Origin: Mycobacterium yunnanensis
Lineage (GTDB): Bacteria > Actinomycetota > Actinomycetes > Mycobacteriales > Mycobacteriaceae
Direction of reading: 5' to 3'
NCBI RefSeq assembly: GCF_025823185.1
Contig: NZ_JACKVK010000001.1
Location: 186,001-250,000 of the forward strand
DNA length: 64,000 nucleotides
Shown: positions 46,001-56,769 of the stretch, piece after piece
Numbering within the stretch: position 1 is the stretch's first letter
How the letters are laid out: the number at the start of each line of letters is the position of its first letter
The notes under the pieces: generated by a model
Seen by the model: only the letters and a program-made list of their open reading frames with translations
Told to the model about the DNA's origin: nothing
The model's database searches: none
Translations under genes and position numbers: made by a program

Positions 46001-46435
46001 GTGACCGACCCCGAAGCCCGTTTGGCCAGTGACCTGGGGCTGGCCGTGCTGCGGTTGGCCCGTCAGCTGCGCTTCCGCCGCCCGGATTCCCCAGTGTCGC
46101 TGTCCCAGCTTTCCGCCTTGTCGACGCTCGCCAAGGAGGGACCGATCACCCCGGGTGCGCTGGCCATCCGCGAGAGGGTGCGGCCGCCGTCGATGACGCG
46201 GGTCATCGCCTCGCTGGCCGAGCTCGGTTTCGTCGACCGCGTCGCCCACCCCGACGACGGGCGCCAGGTGTTGGTGTCGGCGTCGGCGGCGGGTCGAGAG
46301 CTGCTCGACGTCGAGCGCCGCGCCAGCCAGGAATGGTTGCAGCAGCGGCTCGACGAACTGCAGCCCGCCGAGCGCCAGACCCTTCTGGCCGCGGCCGACC
46401 TGATGCTGGCGATCGTGGACGACGGCGGCGCTTGA
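46001..46435 (+). CDS. MarR family transcriptional regulator
   Basis: A 144-residue winged-helix regulator (Rv0880 by context). [21 protein letters not shown] is the recognition region and [18 protein letters not shown] the wing. Start GTG 46001. Its TGA overlaps the TTG start of the methyltransferase gene. Confidence 0.92.
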   Translation: MTDPEARLASDLGLAVLRLARQLRFRRPDSPVSLSQLSALSTLAKEGPITPGALAIRERVRPPSMTRVIASLAELGFVDRVAHPDDGRQVLVSASAAGRELLDVERRASQEWLQQRLDELQPAERQTLLAAADLMLAIVDDGGA

Positions 46436-47253
46436 GCGAGCCGAACGTCGTGCCGGTCGACGATCCCGCCGACTCCCGTCTCGACGACTTCCGCGATCTG
46501 AACAGCATCGACCGCCGACCCGATCTGCCCAGCGGCAAGGGTCTGGTCATCGCCGAGGGCGTGCTGGTGGTGCAGCGCATGCTGGCCTCGCGCTTCGTCC
46601 CGCGGGCGTTCCTTGGCACCGCGCGGAGGTTGGCCGAGCTGGCCGACGACCTGGCGGTGTCCGACGCCCCGTTCTACCTCGCCACCGCCGAGGTGATGGC
46701 CGAGGTGGTGGGCTTTCACCTCAACCGCGGGGTGTTGGCGGCGGCGCCGCGTCCGCCGGAGCTGTCCATACCCCAGGTGCTCGAGGGGGCGCGAACCATC
46801 GCGGTGCTCGAGGGCGTCAACGACCACGAGAACCTCGGTTCGGTGTTCCGCAACGCCGCCGGGCTCGGCGTGGACGCGGTGGTGTTCGGTCTCGGGTGCG
46901 CCGACCCGCTGTACCGGCGCGCCGTGCGGGTGTCGATGGGTCACGCGCTGCTGGTGTCCTACGCGTGGTCCGTTGACTGGCCCCGCGAGCTGGACACGCT
47001 GCGCGACAACGGTTTCCGCGTACTTGCCATGACGCCGAATCCATCGGCCCAGACGTTGGCCGAGGCGATGCCGACGCTCGAGGACGCGAAGGTGGCCATC
47101 CTGGTGGGTGCCGAGGGGCCCGGTCTTCACGAGCGGACGATGCGGGCCAGCGACGTGCGGGTACGCATCCCGATGGCCCGGGGAACGGACTCCCTCAACG
47201 TGGCCACGGCTGCGGCGATGGCCTTCTACGAGCGGGCTAGGCTCGCCCCATGA
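46432..47253 (+). CDS. SpoU/TrmH family RNA 2'-O-methyltransferase
   Basis: A 273-residue SPOUT enzyme. N-terminal substrate-binding domain 1-110, then motif 1 [21 protein letters not shown], motif 2 [11 protein letters not shown] and motif 3 [19 protein letters not shown]. It methylates a ribose in tRNA or rRNA with SAM. The start is TTG 46432, overlapping the MarR stop; the next in-frame candidate would remove the conserved N-terminus. Rv0881 by context. Confidence 0.88.
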   Translation: MSEPNVVPVDDPADSRLDDFRDLNSIDRRPDLPSGKGLVIAEGVLVVQRMLASRFVPRAFLGTARRLAELADDLAVSDAPFYLATAEVMAEVVGFHLNRGVLAAAPRPPELSIPQVLEGARTIAVLEGVNDHENLGSVFRNAAGLGVDAVVFGLGCADPLYRRAVRVSMGHALLVSYAWSVDWPRELDTLRDNGFRVLAMTPNPSAQTLAEAMPTLEDAKVAILVGAEGPGLHERTMRASDVRVRIPMARGTDSLNVATAAAMAFYERARLAP

Positions 47254-47534
47254 CCGAGGATGCGACGACGCCGTGGGGGACCGGCCTCACCGTGGCGGCG
47301 TTCGTGGCGGCGGTGACGGCGGGGGCGATCGTCGTCCTGAGTCTGGGGCTCGTGCGGGTGCAGCCGATCCTCGCGGTGGGATTGAACCTGGTCGCCGTCG
47401 GTGGGCTGGCTCCGACGGTCTGGGGTTGGCGACGGCGGCCGGTGTGGCGGTGGTTCGTTCTCGGCAGCGCCGTCGGTGTCGTCGTCGGCTGGCTGGTGCT
47501 GCTCGGCATGGCGATCAAGGCCGTGGTCGCCTAA
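47250..47534 (+). CDS. DUF2537 small membrane protein (Rv0882-like)
   Basis: A 94-residue protein, same length as Rv0882, with three membrane segments (LTVAAFVAAVTAGAIVVLSL, ILAVGLNLVAVGGLAPTVW, WFVLGSAVGVVVGWLVLLGM). ATG overlaps the methyltransferase stop (ATGA). Function unknown. Confidence 0.85.
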   Translation: MTEDATTPWGTGLTVAAFVAAVTAGAIVVLSLGLVRVQPILAVGLNLVAVGGLAPTVWGWRRRPVWRWFVLGSAVGVVVGWLVLLGMAIKAVVA

Positions 47535-47550
47535 CCGACGAGCGCCGGGA

Positions 47551-48342
47551 TCAGGGCTGGTTGGCCGACCGGACGCCCAGCAGGACGTCTTCCCAGCCCG
47601 GAACCTCCGGGCGGCGCTTGCGCGTGCGGGGCTTCGCCGCTGCCTTCGCGGGCTCCTGAGACGGCGCGGGTGCGGGTTCGGGCGCAGGCGTGGGCTCGGG
47701 CAGCGAAAGGTCCAGCGTCGGCACCGGTGCCACCGAGCGCAGCGGCGGGCGGTCGTAGTGCGGATCGATCAGTTCGGCCGCCGCGTCGTCGAACGCGGTG
47801 GCGGTGCCGCCGTGCGAGCCGGGGGTGAACCGGAAGTGGGCGACGTTCTCCGAACGCCCGGCCTTCCACGTCAGTTGAACGGTCCAGCGGCCGTCCTCGT
47901 TGCGCCAGGCGTCCCACGCGGTGGCGTCGGGGTCGAGCCCGCGGGCGACCAGCGCGGTGGTGATGGTCTCCAGCAGTGTCAGCACGGCCGGGCCGTCGGC
48001 GAGGACGGGATGAGCCGCGGTCGCGAGTTCGGCAGCGCGGGAACGCTCGAGGAGCACCGGGTGGGCAAAGCGTTCGACCCGGGCGACGTCGTCACCGGCC
48101 GCGCCTGCCACCTGCTCGACCGAGGCGCCCGCGCGAATCCTGGACTGAATCTCCTTGGGGCTCAACACGTGCGGTACCTCGGAATCGGCTTGGGCGGGCA
48201 GGGCGTCACCGCTCAACGCGGCGCGAAGGCGGTCGTCCGGGCGCAGGACGAACTTCTCGGTGCCCTCGGCCGTCTCGCAGACGATGCGTGTGCCACCCCG
48301 ACCGTCGTTGAAGTCGAGTCCGACGACCTTTAGTTCTCGCAC
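47551..48342 (-). CDS. sepH: Septation protein SepH
   Basis: A 263-residue protein (DUF3071; Rv0883c by context). Start GTG 48342 gives the conserved RELKVVGLDFNDGRGGTRIV. A helix-turn-helix-like segment, SPKEIQSRIRAGASVEQVA, follows near residue 75, and the C-terminus is Pro/Ala-rich and basic. SepH binds FtsZ and promotes its assembly in Streptomyces and mycobacteria (known for the family). The 78 bases to serC contain GGTCACC/GGTGAC inverted elements only. Confidence 0.88.
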   Translation of the reverse strand: MRELKVVGLDFNDGRGGTRIVCETAEGTEKFVLRPDDRLRAALSGDALPAQADSEVPHVLSPKEIQSRIRAGASVEQVAGAAGDDVARVERFAHPVLLERSRAAELATAAHPVLADGPAVLTLLETITTALVARGLDPDATAWDAWRNEDGRWTVQLTWKAGRSENVAHFRFTPGSHGGTATAFDDAAAELIDPHYDRPPLRSVAPVPTLDLSLPEPTPAPEPAPAPSQEPAKAAAKPRTRKRRPEVPGWEDVLLGVRSANQP

Positions 48343-48420
48343 GTGCGACCTCCTAGGGCAGCTCAAGCGGTCACCCTACTTCGTTATCGCCCCGTAACCG
48401 CGGTGACACGCTCGACCCGA

Positions 48421-49647
<1,227 letters not shown>

Positions 49648-49735
49648 TCAGGAGAACGCCCTGTTGATTTCGTGGGACCTCCGGTACCGTCTTGGACACA
49701 GGGATGACGAATGTAAACCTCACGGGAGGCATCGA

Positions 49736-50764
49736 ATGGCTACCAAGACCGCTCGCACACGCATCATCCGCCGGTGGCGCAAGAACATGGACGTTCTCGA
49801 CGACACCGCTTATACGGAGACGCTGCGCACTCTTTCCGAGGGGTCCGTGCGCCGCAATTTCAACCCCTTCACCGACATCGACTGGGACTCCCCGGAATTT
49901 GCCGTCACCCCGGGCGACGAGCGCTGGATCCTGCCGGCGACCGACCCGATCGGCAAGCATGCCTGGTACCGGTCGCAGCCCAAGGATCGTCAGATCGAGA
50001 TCGGCATGTGGCGCCAGGCCAACGTCGCGAAGGTCGGACTGCACTTCGAGTCCATCCTCATTCGCGGTCTGATGGAGTACGCGTTCTGGACGCCCAACAA
50101 CTCACCGGAGTACCGCTACTGCCTGCACGAGGCGGTCGAGGAGTGCAACCACACCCTGATGTTCCAGGAGATGGTGAACCGCATCGGCGCCGACGTTCCC
50201 GGCATGCCGACGATGCTCAAGTGGGTGCAACCGTTCATCCCGCTGGTCGCAGGCCCCATGCCGATTCCGTTCTGGTTCGGCATCCTCGCCGGCGAGGAGC
50301 CCATCGACCACACCCAGAAGAACGTGCTGCGGGAGGGCAAGGCGCTGCATCCGATCATGGAGCGGGTGATGGCGATCCACGTGGCCGAGGAGGCCCGGCA
50401 CATCTCGTTCGCGCACGAGTACCTTCACAAGCGGGTGCCCAACCTGTCCCGCGCCAAGCGCTTCTGGCTCTCGCTGTACGTGCCCGTGGTCATGCGGGTG
50501 CTCTGCTCGGCGATCATCGTGCCGCCGCGCGCGTTCTGGAACGAATTCGACATCCCGCGTTCGGTCCGCAAGGAGATCTTCTTCAAGTCTCCCGAATCGC
50601 GAAAGATGCTGCGCGACATGTTCGGTGACGTCCGGATGCTGTGCACCGAGACCGGCCTGATGAACCCGCTTGCCAAGCTGATCTGGCGGATCTGCCGCAT
50701 CAACGGCGGCGCCAGCCGCTACCGCAGCGAGCCGCAGCGTCAGCACCTGGTCTCCGTCGCGTAG
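49736..50764 (+). CDS. AurF-like diiron oxygenase
   Basis: A 342-residue protein of the p-aminobenzoate N-oxygenase AurF family (Rv0885 by context). The two iron-ligand helices are EAVEECNHTLMFQE (about 130) and HVAEEARHISFAHEYL (about 215), each with E-x2-H. ATG 49736 follows GGGAGG. AurF oxidises aryl amines to nitro compounds; substrates of mycobacterial members are unknown. fprB starts 6 bases after its stop, so the electron donor is probably co-expressed. Confidence 0.85.
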   Translation: MATKTARTRIIRRWRKNMDVLDDTAYTETLRTLSEGSVRRNFNPFTDIDWDSPEFAVTPGDERWILPATDPIGKHAWYRSQPKDRQIEIGMWRQANVAKVGLHFESILIRGLMEYAFWTPNNSPEYRYCLHEAVEECNHTLMFQEMVNRIGADVPGMPTMLKWVQPFIPLVAGPMPIPFWFGILAGEEPIDHTQKNVLREGKALHPIMERVMAIHVAEEARHISFAHEYLHKRVPNLSRAKRFWLSLYVPVVMRVLCSAIIVPPRAFWNEFDIPRSVRKEIFFKSPESRKMLRDMFGDVRMLCTETGLMNPLAKLIWRICRINGGASRYRSEPQRQHLVSVA

Positions 50765-50770
50765 CCGCTC

Positions 50771-52432
50771 GTGCCCCATGTGATCACCCAGTCGTGCTGT
50801 AGCGACGGGTCCTGTGTCTACGCGTGTCCGGTCAACTGCATCCACCCGTCGCCCGACGAGCCGGGCTTCGCCACCGCAGAGATGCTCCACATCGACCCCG
50901 TCGCGTGCGTCGACTGCGGCGCCTGCGTCACGGCGTGCCCGGTCGGCGCCATCTCGCCGGACACCAAGCTCGACGACGGTCAGCAGGTGTTCGTCGAACT
51001 CAACGCGGCGTTCTACCCCAAGCGCGAGGGCAAGCTGCCGCCGACGTCCAAGCTGGCGCCGGTGGCCGAGGCGCCCGCCGTCCGGCCGAGGACGGGTGGG
51101 CCACTCGTGGTCGCCGTCGTCGGATCCGGCCCGGCGGCAATGTATGCCGCCGACGAACTGCTGACCCAGGAGGGCGTGCGGGTCAACGTCTTCGAGAAGC
51201 TGCCGACGCCATACGGTTTGGTGCGTGCGGGCGTGGCGCCCGACCACCAGAGCACCAAACGCGTCACCGGGCTCTTCGACCGGATCGCGCGGCAGCGTGG
51301 CTTCACCTTCTACCTCAACGTGGAGGTCGGGCACCACCTGTCCCTGGCCGAACTGGCCGAGCACCACCATGCCGTGCTGTACGCGGTCGGCGCGCCCACC
51401 GACCGTCGCCTGGACGTCGAGGGAATGGAACTGCCAGGCACTCACACCGCCACGGAGATGGTCGCCTGGATCAACGGGCACCCCGACTACGTCGACCTGC
51501 CGGTGGATCTGAGTGCCGAAGGCGTCGTGGTGATCGGCAACGGCAACGTGGCCCTCGACGTGGCGCGAATCCTCACCACCGATCCCGACGCGCTGGCCCG
51601 CACCGACGTCTCCGATCGCGCGCTCGAGGCGCTGCGTGACTCCCGCGTGCGCGAGGTCGTGGTGGCTGCCCGCCGCGGCCCGGCCGCGTCGGCGTTCACG
51701 CTGCCGGAGCTGATCGGGTTGACCACCACCCAGGAGGTGGTGCTCTCGGCCGAAGACCACGAATTGGTGCGCCGAGACCTGTCGACCGAAGGCGATGCGC
51801 TGACGCGAAACAAGCTCGAGGTGCTTGCCAAGTTGGGCGACTCGGCCGCACCAATCGGCAGGCCCCGCATTCGACTGGTCTACGGTCTGACCCCGAAGCG
51901 GGTGCTCGGTCAGGACCGGGTCGCGGGCGTCGCCTTCACCGTCACCGGCACCGACGAGGTCCGCGAGGTCGGCGCCGGCATGGTGCTGACGTCTATCGGC
52001 TACCGCGGCAAGCCCATTCGCGACCTGCCCTTCGACGAGGACACCGCCGTGGTGCCCAACGACGGTGGACGCGTGGTCGGAAGGCCCGGGGTGTACGTGG
52101 CCGGCTGGATCAAGCGGGGTCCAACGGGATTCATCGGGACCAACAAGTCCTGTGCGGCGGAGACGGTGCACAACCTCGTCGCCGATTACAACGCCGGGCT
52201 GTTGGCCGACCCCATCGGTCGGGCGTCGGCGATGGAAAAGCTGGTCCGTGCCAGGCAGCCCGACGTCGTCGACGCGGCCGGCTGGCGGGCGATCGACCAC
52301 GCCGAGATCGGCCGTGGCGGACCCGACCGGCCGCGGGACAAGTTCACCGAGGTCTCCGACATGCTGGCCGCGGCGGCCACGGCGCCCGCTCCGTCGCTGG
52401 GGCAGCGCCTGTTGTCGGGGCTTCGGCTGTGA
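50771..52432 (+). CDS. fprB: Ferredoxin/ferredoxin-NADP reductase fusion FprB
   Basis: A 553-residue protein starting with GTG. Residues 1-65 form a ferredoxin with cysteine motifs CCSDGSCVYACPVNCI and CVDCGACVTACP. The rest is an adrenodoxin-reductase-like FNR: FAD motif VVGSGPAAMYAADELL (about 117) and NADP motif IGNGNVALDVARIL (about 256), followed by GWIKRGPTGFIGTNK. It passes electrons from NADPH to its own Fe-S domain. Placement after a diiron oxygenase suggests that oxygenase is a partner. Confidence 0.94.
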   Translation: MPHVITQSCCSDGSCVYACPVNCIHPSPDEPGFATAEMLHIDPVACVDCGACVTACPVGAISPDTKLDDGQQVFVELNAAFYPKREGKLPPTSKLAPVAEAPAVRPRTGGPLVVAVVGSGPAAMYAADELLTQEGVRVNVFEKLPTPYGLVRAGVAPDHQSTKRVTGLFDRIARQRGFTFYLNVEVGHHLSLAELAEHHHAVLYAVGAPTDRRLDVEGMELPGTHTATEMVAWINGHPDYVDLPVDLSAEGVVVIGNGNVALDVARILTTDPDALARTDVSDRALEALRDSRVREVVVAARRGPAASAFTLPELIGLTTTQEVVLSAEDHELVRRDLSTEGDALTRNKLEVLAKLGDSAAPIGRPRIRLVYGLTPKRVLGQDRVAGVAFTVTGTDEVREVGAGMVLTSIGYRGKPIRDLPFDEDTAVVPNDGGRVVGRPGVYVAGWIKRGPTGFIGTNKSCAAETVHNLVADYNAGLLADPIGRASAMEKLVRARQPDVVDAAGWRAIDHAEIGRGGPDRPRDKFTEVSDMLAAAATAPAPSLGQRLLSGLRL

Positions 52433-52454
52433 CTCGCGACGCCTAGGCGGAAGG

Positions 52455-52901
52455 TCAGCCGGCCATGGCGGCGGCGATCTCCTCGCTGCTGACCTCGCGC
52501 ATGGGCTGGCCGAGGGACCACATGTGTCCGAACGGATCTCGGATGACGCCGTAACGGTCGCCCCAGAACACGTCCTCGAGTGGGGCGACGACGGTGGCGC
52601 CGGCGTCGACGGCCCGCTGGAACTGCGACTCGACGTCGGTCACGGTGAGGTGGATGGACACCGGGGTACCGCCGAGGGACGTCGGGGTCATCGACTTGCC
52701 GCCCGTCATCTCGGGGAAGTCGTCGTTGAGCATCACGACCGAGCCGTTGATGCGAAGCGCCGCGTTCACGATCTTGCCGTCCGGGCGTGGCACGCGCCCA
52801 AGCTCCTCGGCGCCGAATGCCGCGACGTAGAAGTCGATGGCTGCCGCGGCGTCGTCGACGATGAGGTAGGGGGAGACGGCGGGCTGCACGTCGATGGCCA
52901 T
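52455..52901 (-). CDS. VOC/PhnB-like protein
   Basis: A 148-residue glyoxalase-fold protein (Rv0887c by context): SPYLIVDDAAAAIDFYVAAFG, HLTVTDVESQFQRAVDAGA and GDRYGVIRDPFGHMWSLGQ. Start ATG 52901. Convergent with fprB. Function unknown. Confidence 0.87.
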   Translation of the reverse strand: MAIDVQPAVSPYLIVDDAAAAIDFYVAAFGAEELGRVPRPDGKIVNAALRINGSVVMLNDDFPEMTGGKSMTPTSLGGTPVSIHLTVTDVESQFQRAVDAGATVVAPLEDVFWGDRYGVIRDPFGHMWSLGQPMREVSSEEIAAAMAG

Positions 52902-52986
52902 GGTGGGGTCCCTTCGTTGGCGAGTGGTGGTCACCAGAGTCGACCGATGGCGGCGGTGAAAGTCATCGCGCTGCCGTGATCTCGAC

Positions 52987-53591
52987 CTACACGACGGAGA
53001 ACGACGGGGGTAGGTCCTCGCGACCCGTCAGGGCGAGCAACACCGGGGTGGCCGTGCCAAGGCGCACGCTGATCTGGGCCGCCAGCACCGTCGCCTCGGC
53101 GAGCACGTCGTCGGGCAGCGTGAACGGCAGGCCGGTGGCCCTGGCGACGTCGAGACCGTGCACCGCGAGCTCGAAGACGCGGGTCGGCAGGTAGTTGCTC
53201 AGCCGGATGCCCAGGCCGCCGATCACCGAGACGAGCGGATCGTCGGCGCGTGAGACGTCGTCGAGGGCGCGTTCGACCAGGGCGTCGACCGCCGCGGCGG
53301 GATCCTCGCCGAGTTCACGGCCGGCATGGCGCCCTCGTTCGACGACCGCGCCCGCGTCCGCCCCGGCCAGATACTCCCGCACCATGGCGTAGTAGTCGGC
53401 CGCGCTCGTCACGTCCTCGCGCTCGGCTGGTGCGCGCAGGTATTCGCTGACCGTGATCATCGACCGCGACGCATGCCCGACCAATGCCCGCAGATCCCAC
53501 TCCCCGAGACCCTTCCGTCCCAAGCGGATTCGGGTATCTGGTGGACGAGCGCGGCGAATGCGGTTGCCGCGGAACCGAAGGCGGTGCTCAC
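52987..53591 (-). pseudogene. Maleylpyruvate-isomerase/mycothiol-type (DinB-fold) protein, frameshifted
   Basis: The body reads GLGEWDLRALVGHASRSMITV onward to SFSVV, a TIGR03086-like protein of the mycothiol-dependent isomerase N-terminal family. Its true N-terminus, [20 protein letters not shown] then ESAWDG, is in a different frame and begins at GTG 53591, which overlaps the citA stop (GTGA). The two frames join near 53515, where one base is missing (TGG GAC GG / AAG GGT). A single sequencing error or a real inactivating indel both fit. If intact, it would be a DinB-fold protein of unknown substrate co-transcribed with citA. Confidence 0.75.
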
Positions 53592-54715
53592 GATGAGCTG
53601 ATGGAGTCCCAACCTTCGACCGATTCCGGGCTGCGCGGCGGCGGGCCGACGTAGATCGCGGCCGGGCGGACCAGCTTGCCGAGCCGCTTCTGCTCAAGGA
53701 TGTGGGCGCACCACCCCGCGGTGCGCCCGCACGTGAACATCGCGGGCATCATGGTCGGGGGTACGCCTGCGAAGTCGAGGATCACCGCAGCCCAGAACTC
53801 GACGTTGGTCTCGATGGCCCGATCCGGGCGGCGCTCGCGCAGCTCGGCGAGGGCAGCTTGCTCGAGTGCCCTGGCCACCTCGAAGCGTGGCGCCTGGAGT
53901 CGCTCGGCGGTGGCCCGCAGCACCCGGGCCCGGGGATCCTCGGCCCGGTACACGCGGTGCCCGAAGCCCATCAGTTTGTCGCCGCGGTCCAGGATGGCCT
54001 TGACCACGGCGCGGGCGTCACCGGAACGCTCGACCTCCTCGATCATCGGAAGCACCCGAGCCGGCGCGCCACCGTGCAGCGGCCCGCTCATCGCGCCGAC
54101 GGCGCCCGACAGCGACGCGGCGACGTCCGCGCCGGTCGACGCGATCACCCGTGCGGTGAAGGTCGACGCGTTCATGCCGTGTTCGGCAGCGGTGACCCAG
54201 TAGGCGTCGATGGCCTCGACGTGCCGCGGGTCGGGGTCGCCCTTCCAGCGGGTCATGAATCGCTGTGTGACGGTAGAACATTCGTCGATGGTCCGCTGCG
54301 TGACCGCCGGGCGGTGGATGCCGCGGGCCGATTGTGCGACGTAGGACAGTGCCATCACCGACGCGCGGGCCAGCTGGTTGCGGGCGGTCTCGTCGTCGAT
54401 GTCGAGCAGCGGCTGATAACCCCAGATCGGGGCGAGCATCGCCAGGCCTGCCTGGACGTCCACCCTGACGTCACCGGTGTGAATGGGCAGCGGGAACGGC
54501 TCGGCGGGGGTCAACCCGTTGCCGAAGGAGCCGTCGACGAGCAGTGACCACACGTCGCCGAAGGTGACGCGCTTGGCCACCAGCTCCTCGACGTTCACGC
54601 CGCGGTAGCGCAGCGCGCCGCCGTCCTTGTCCGGCTCGGCGATCTCCGTGGTGAAGGCGACGACGCCTTCGAGGCCTGCTACGAATCCGTCGGGAATGTT
54701 GGACGCGTCGGTCAT
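53588..54715 (-). CDS. citA: Citrate synthase family protein CitA
   Basis: A 375-residue citrate synthase II (Rv0889c by context). Active-site histidines in [21 protein letters not shown] and [15 protein letters not shown] and the aspartate in [10 protein letters not shown] are present. It condenses acetyl- or propionyl-CoA with oxaloacetate; whether it is a methylcitrate synthase is not decided by sequence. Divergent from pdxH. Confidence 0.9.
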   Translation of the reverse strand: MTDASNIPDGFVAGLEGVVAFTTEIAEPDKDGGALRYRGVNVEELVAKRVTFGDVWSLLVDGSFGNGLTPAEPFPLPIHTGDVRVDVQAGLAMLAPIWGYQPLLDIDDETARNQLARASVMALSYVAQSARGIHRPAVTQRTIDECSTVTQRFMTRWKGDPDPRHVEAIDAYWVTAAEHGMNASTFTARVIASTGADVAASLSGAVGAMSGPLHGGAPARVLPMIEEVERSGDARAVVKAILDRGDKLMGFGHRVYRAEDPRARVLRATAERLQAPRFEVARALEQAALAELRERRPDRAIETNVEFWAAVILDFAGVPPTMMPAMFTCGRTAGWCAHILEQKRLGKLVRPAAIYVGPPPRSPESVEGWDSISSS

Positions 54716-54798
54716 GGGCAGATTCTCGCACCACGGCGACCGGCGGTTGCTACCGGTGGGTAACCATGCGACGGCGCGCTGGGCGTAGCGTCGGGCGG

Positions 54799-55461
54799 GT
54801 GGTTCAGGACGGTGACGAGCATCTGGCTCGTATGCGCGTGGAGTACGGATCGCCCGAGAAGGACGGCAGCGCCGACCTCGACGCCGACTGGCTCGCCGAC
54901 GGGTGGATCGCGCTGTTGCGCAGGTGGTTGGCCGACGCCGAAGAGGCCGGGATCGCCGAGCCGAACGCCATCGTCGTCGGCACCGTCGACGCCGAGGGAA
55001 GGCCCTCCACCCGAACGGTGTTGTGCAAGGGCGTGGACGAGACCGGCATCACCTTCTACACCAACTACGACTCCGACAAGGGGCACCAGCTGGCCGTCTC
55101 GCCGTATGCGTCGGCGACGTTCCCCTGGTACGCCCTCGGGCGTCAGGTGCACGTGCGCGGCCCCGTCGCCAAGGTCGCACCCGAGGTCACCGCGGACTAC
55201 TGGGCCAAGCGGCCGCGGGGCTCCCAGCTCGGCGCGTGGGCGTCGCAGCAGTCGCACCCCGTCGCCTCCCGGGAGGCACTCGAACGCCAGCTCGCCGACG
55301 TCACCGAACGATTCGCCGGGGACGACACCATTCCCGTGCCGCCGAACTGGGGCGGATACCTCATCGCCGCCGACGCCGTGGAGTTCTGGCAGGGCCGCGA
55401 GAACCGGGTCCACAACAGGATCCGGGTGAGCGGGGCGGTCACCGAGCGTCTGCAGCCGTAG
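54799..55461 (+). CDS. pdxH: Pyridoxamine 5'-phosphate oxidase PdxH
   Basis: A 220-residue FMN enzyme; GTG 54799 is preferred because the conserved region [10 protein letters not shown] follows soon after, though ATG 54766 is open. Signature [18 protein letters not shown] and the C-terminal [16 protein letters not shown] are intact. It oxidises PNP and PMP to PLP. The MFS gene starts two bases after its stop. Confidence 0.92.
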   Translation: MVQDGDEHLARMRVEYGSPEKDGSADLDADWLADGWIALLRRWLADAEEAGIAEPNAIVVGTVDAEGRPSTRTVLCKGVDETGITFYTNYDSDKGHQLAVSPYASATFPWYALGRQVHVRGPVAKVAPEVTADYWAKRPRGSQLGAWASQQSHPVASREALERQLADVTERFAGDDTIPVPPNWGGYLIAADAVEFWQGRENRVHNRIRVSGAVTERLQP

Positions 55462-55463
55462 GG

Positions 55464-56723
55464 GTGGCGAACCTCTTCGCCGACACCACACCGCTTCGGA
55501 CGCCGGACTTTCGGCGGTTGTGGCTGGCAGGCATCGTCACGGTCATCGGCGGCAACCTCACGATCTTCGCCGTCCCGGTTCAGCTGTACGCCCTGACGGA
55601 GAACTCGGCCTACGTCGGGCTGGCCGGGCTGTTCGCGCTGGTTCCCCTGGTGGTCTTCGGGCTGTGGGGCGGCGCATGGGCCGATGCGATGGATCGCCGG
55701 CTGCTGCTCTTCATCGCCTCCATCGGGCTGGCCGTGTCGTCGGTGCTGCTGTGGGTGCAGGCCGCGCTCGGGCTGAACAACGTTTGGGTGGTGCTGTGCC
55801 TGCTGTCGGTGCAGCAGGCGTTCTTCGCGGTCAACAGCCCCACCCGGTCGGCAGCGATCCCGCGGATGGTCCCAGAGGATCAACTGCCGGCGGCCAACTC
55901 GCTGAACATGACCGTCATGCAGTTCGGCGCCATCGTGGGGCCGCTGCTGGCGGGCGTGCTGTTGCACTTCGTCGACCTGTCCACGCTGTACGCCATCGAC
56001 GCGCTCACGTGCATCGCCCCGATCGTCGCGACGTGGCGACTGGCGAAGATGCCGCCGACCGGCACCACCCAGGGCGCCTCGAAGTGGGGCTTCGCGGCCG
56101 TCCTGGACGGCTTCCGATACCTGGCGGGCAACCGCGTCGTGCTGATGTCCTTCGTCGTCGACCTGATCGCGATGATCTTCGGCATGCCGCGGGCGCTGTT
56201 CCCCGAGATGGCGCACCAGAGCTTCGGCGGGCCGGTCGAGGGCGGCAGCGCCATGGCCTACCTGTCGGCGGCGATCGCCGTGGGCGCGGTGCTGGGTGGC
56301 GTGTTCTCGGGGTGGTTGCCGCGCGTGAGCCGCCAGGGGCTGGCGGTGGTGCTCGCGATCGTGGTGTGGGGCGTGGCGATGATCGGGTTCGGGCTCGCGG
56401 CCGGCCTGGCCGGTGGGCATGCCGGTGCGCTGCTGTGGATTGCGCTGGCGTTCCTGGCAATTGGTGGTGCCGCCGACATGGTCTCCTCGGCGTTCCGCTC
56501 GACGATTCTGCAGCAGGCAGCCTCCGACGACGTGCGTGGCCGACTGCAAGGCGTGTTCACCGTGGTGGTCGCCGGTGGGCCTCGATTGGCCGACACCGTC
56601 CACGGTGCGTCGGCGGCCGTGGTCGGCACGACGGTGGCCGCTGCGGGCGGCGGCGCCCTCGTCGTCGTGGGCGTCCTGATCGCCGCGCTGCTGGTACCCG
56701 CGTTCGTGCGCTACCGCGTGTGA
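55464..56723 (+). CDS. MFS exporter, EntS-like
   Basis: A 419-residue MFS_3-type transporter starting with GTG two bases after pdxH. Twelve membrane helices; the loop between helices 2 and 3 is GGAWADAMDRRLLLF, and SPTRSAAIPRMVPEDQLPAANSL is the conserved helix 4-5 region. Homologs export siderophores or drugs. It ends 46 bases before a TetR gene that may control it. Confidence 0.87.
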   Translation: MANLFADTTPLRTPDFRRLWLAGIVTVIGGNLTIFAVPVQLYALTENSAYVGLAGLFALVPLVVFGLWGGAWADAMDRRLLLFIASIGLAVSSVLLWVQAALGLNNVWVVLCLLSVQQAFFAVNSPTRSAAIPRMVPEDQLPAANSLNMTVMQFGAIVGPLLAGVLLHFVDLSTLYAIDALTCIAPIVATWRLAKMPPTGTTQGASKWGFAAVLDGFRYLAGNRVVLMSFVVDLIAMIFGMPRALFPEMAHQSFGGPVEGGSAMAYLSAAIAVGAVLGGVFSGWLPRVSRQGLAVVLAIVVWGVAMIGFGLAAGLAGGHAGALLWIALAFLAIGGAADMVSSAFRSTILQQAASDDVRGRLQGVFTVVVAGGPRLADTVHGASAAVVGTTVAAAGGGALVVVGVLIAALLVPAFVRYRV

Positions 56724-56728
56724 ATTGG

Positions 56729-56746
56729 CTGTGACTGAACGCACAG
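56729..56746. promoter_or_regulatory. Inverted repeat before the TetR gene
   Basis: CTGTG and CACAG flank an 8-base spacer, ending 23 bases before the TetR start. Candidate autoregulatory operator; short arms make this weak. Confidence 0.3.
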
Positions 56747-56769
56747 ATTCGCTGAGCTAGCATCTTGTC

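Noticed and set aside
50102..52300. Long minus-strand open frame opposite fprB
   Set aside because: The plus strand carries complete ferredoxin and FNR motifs; the antisense protein is His/Arg-rich without family features.
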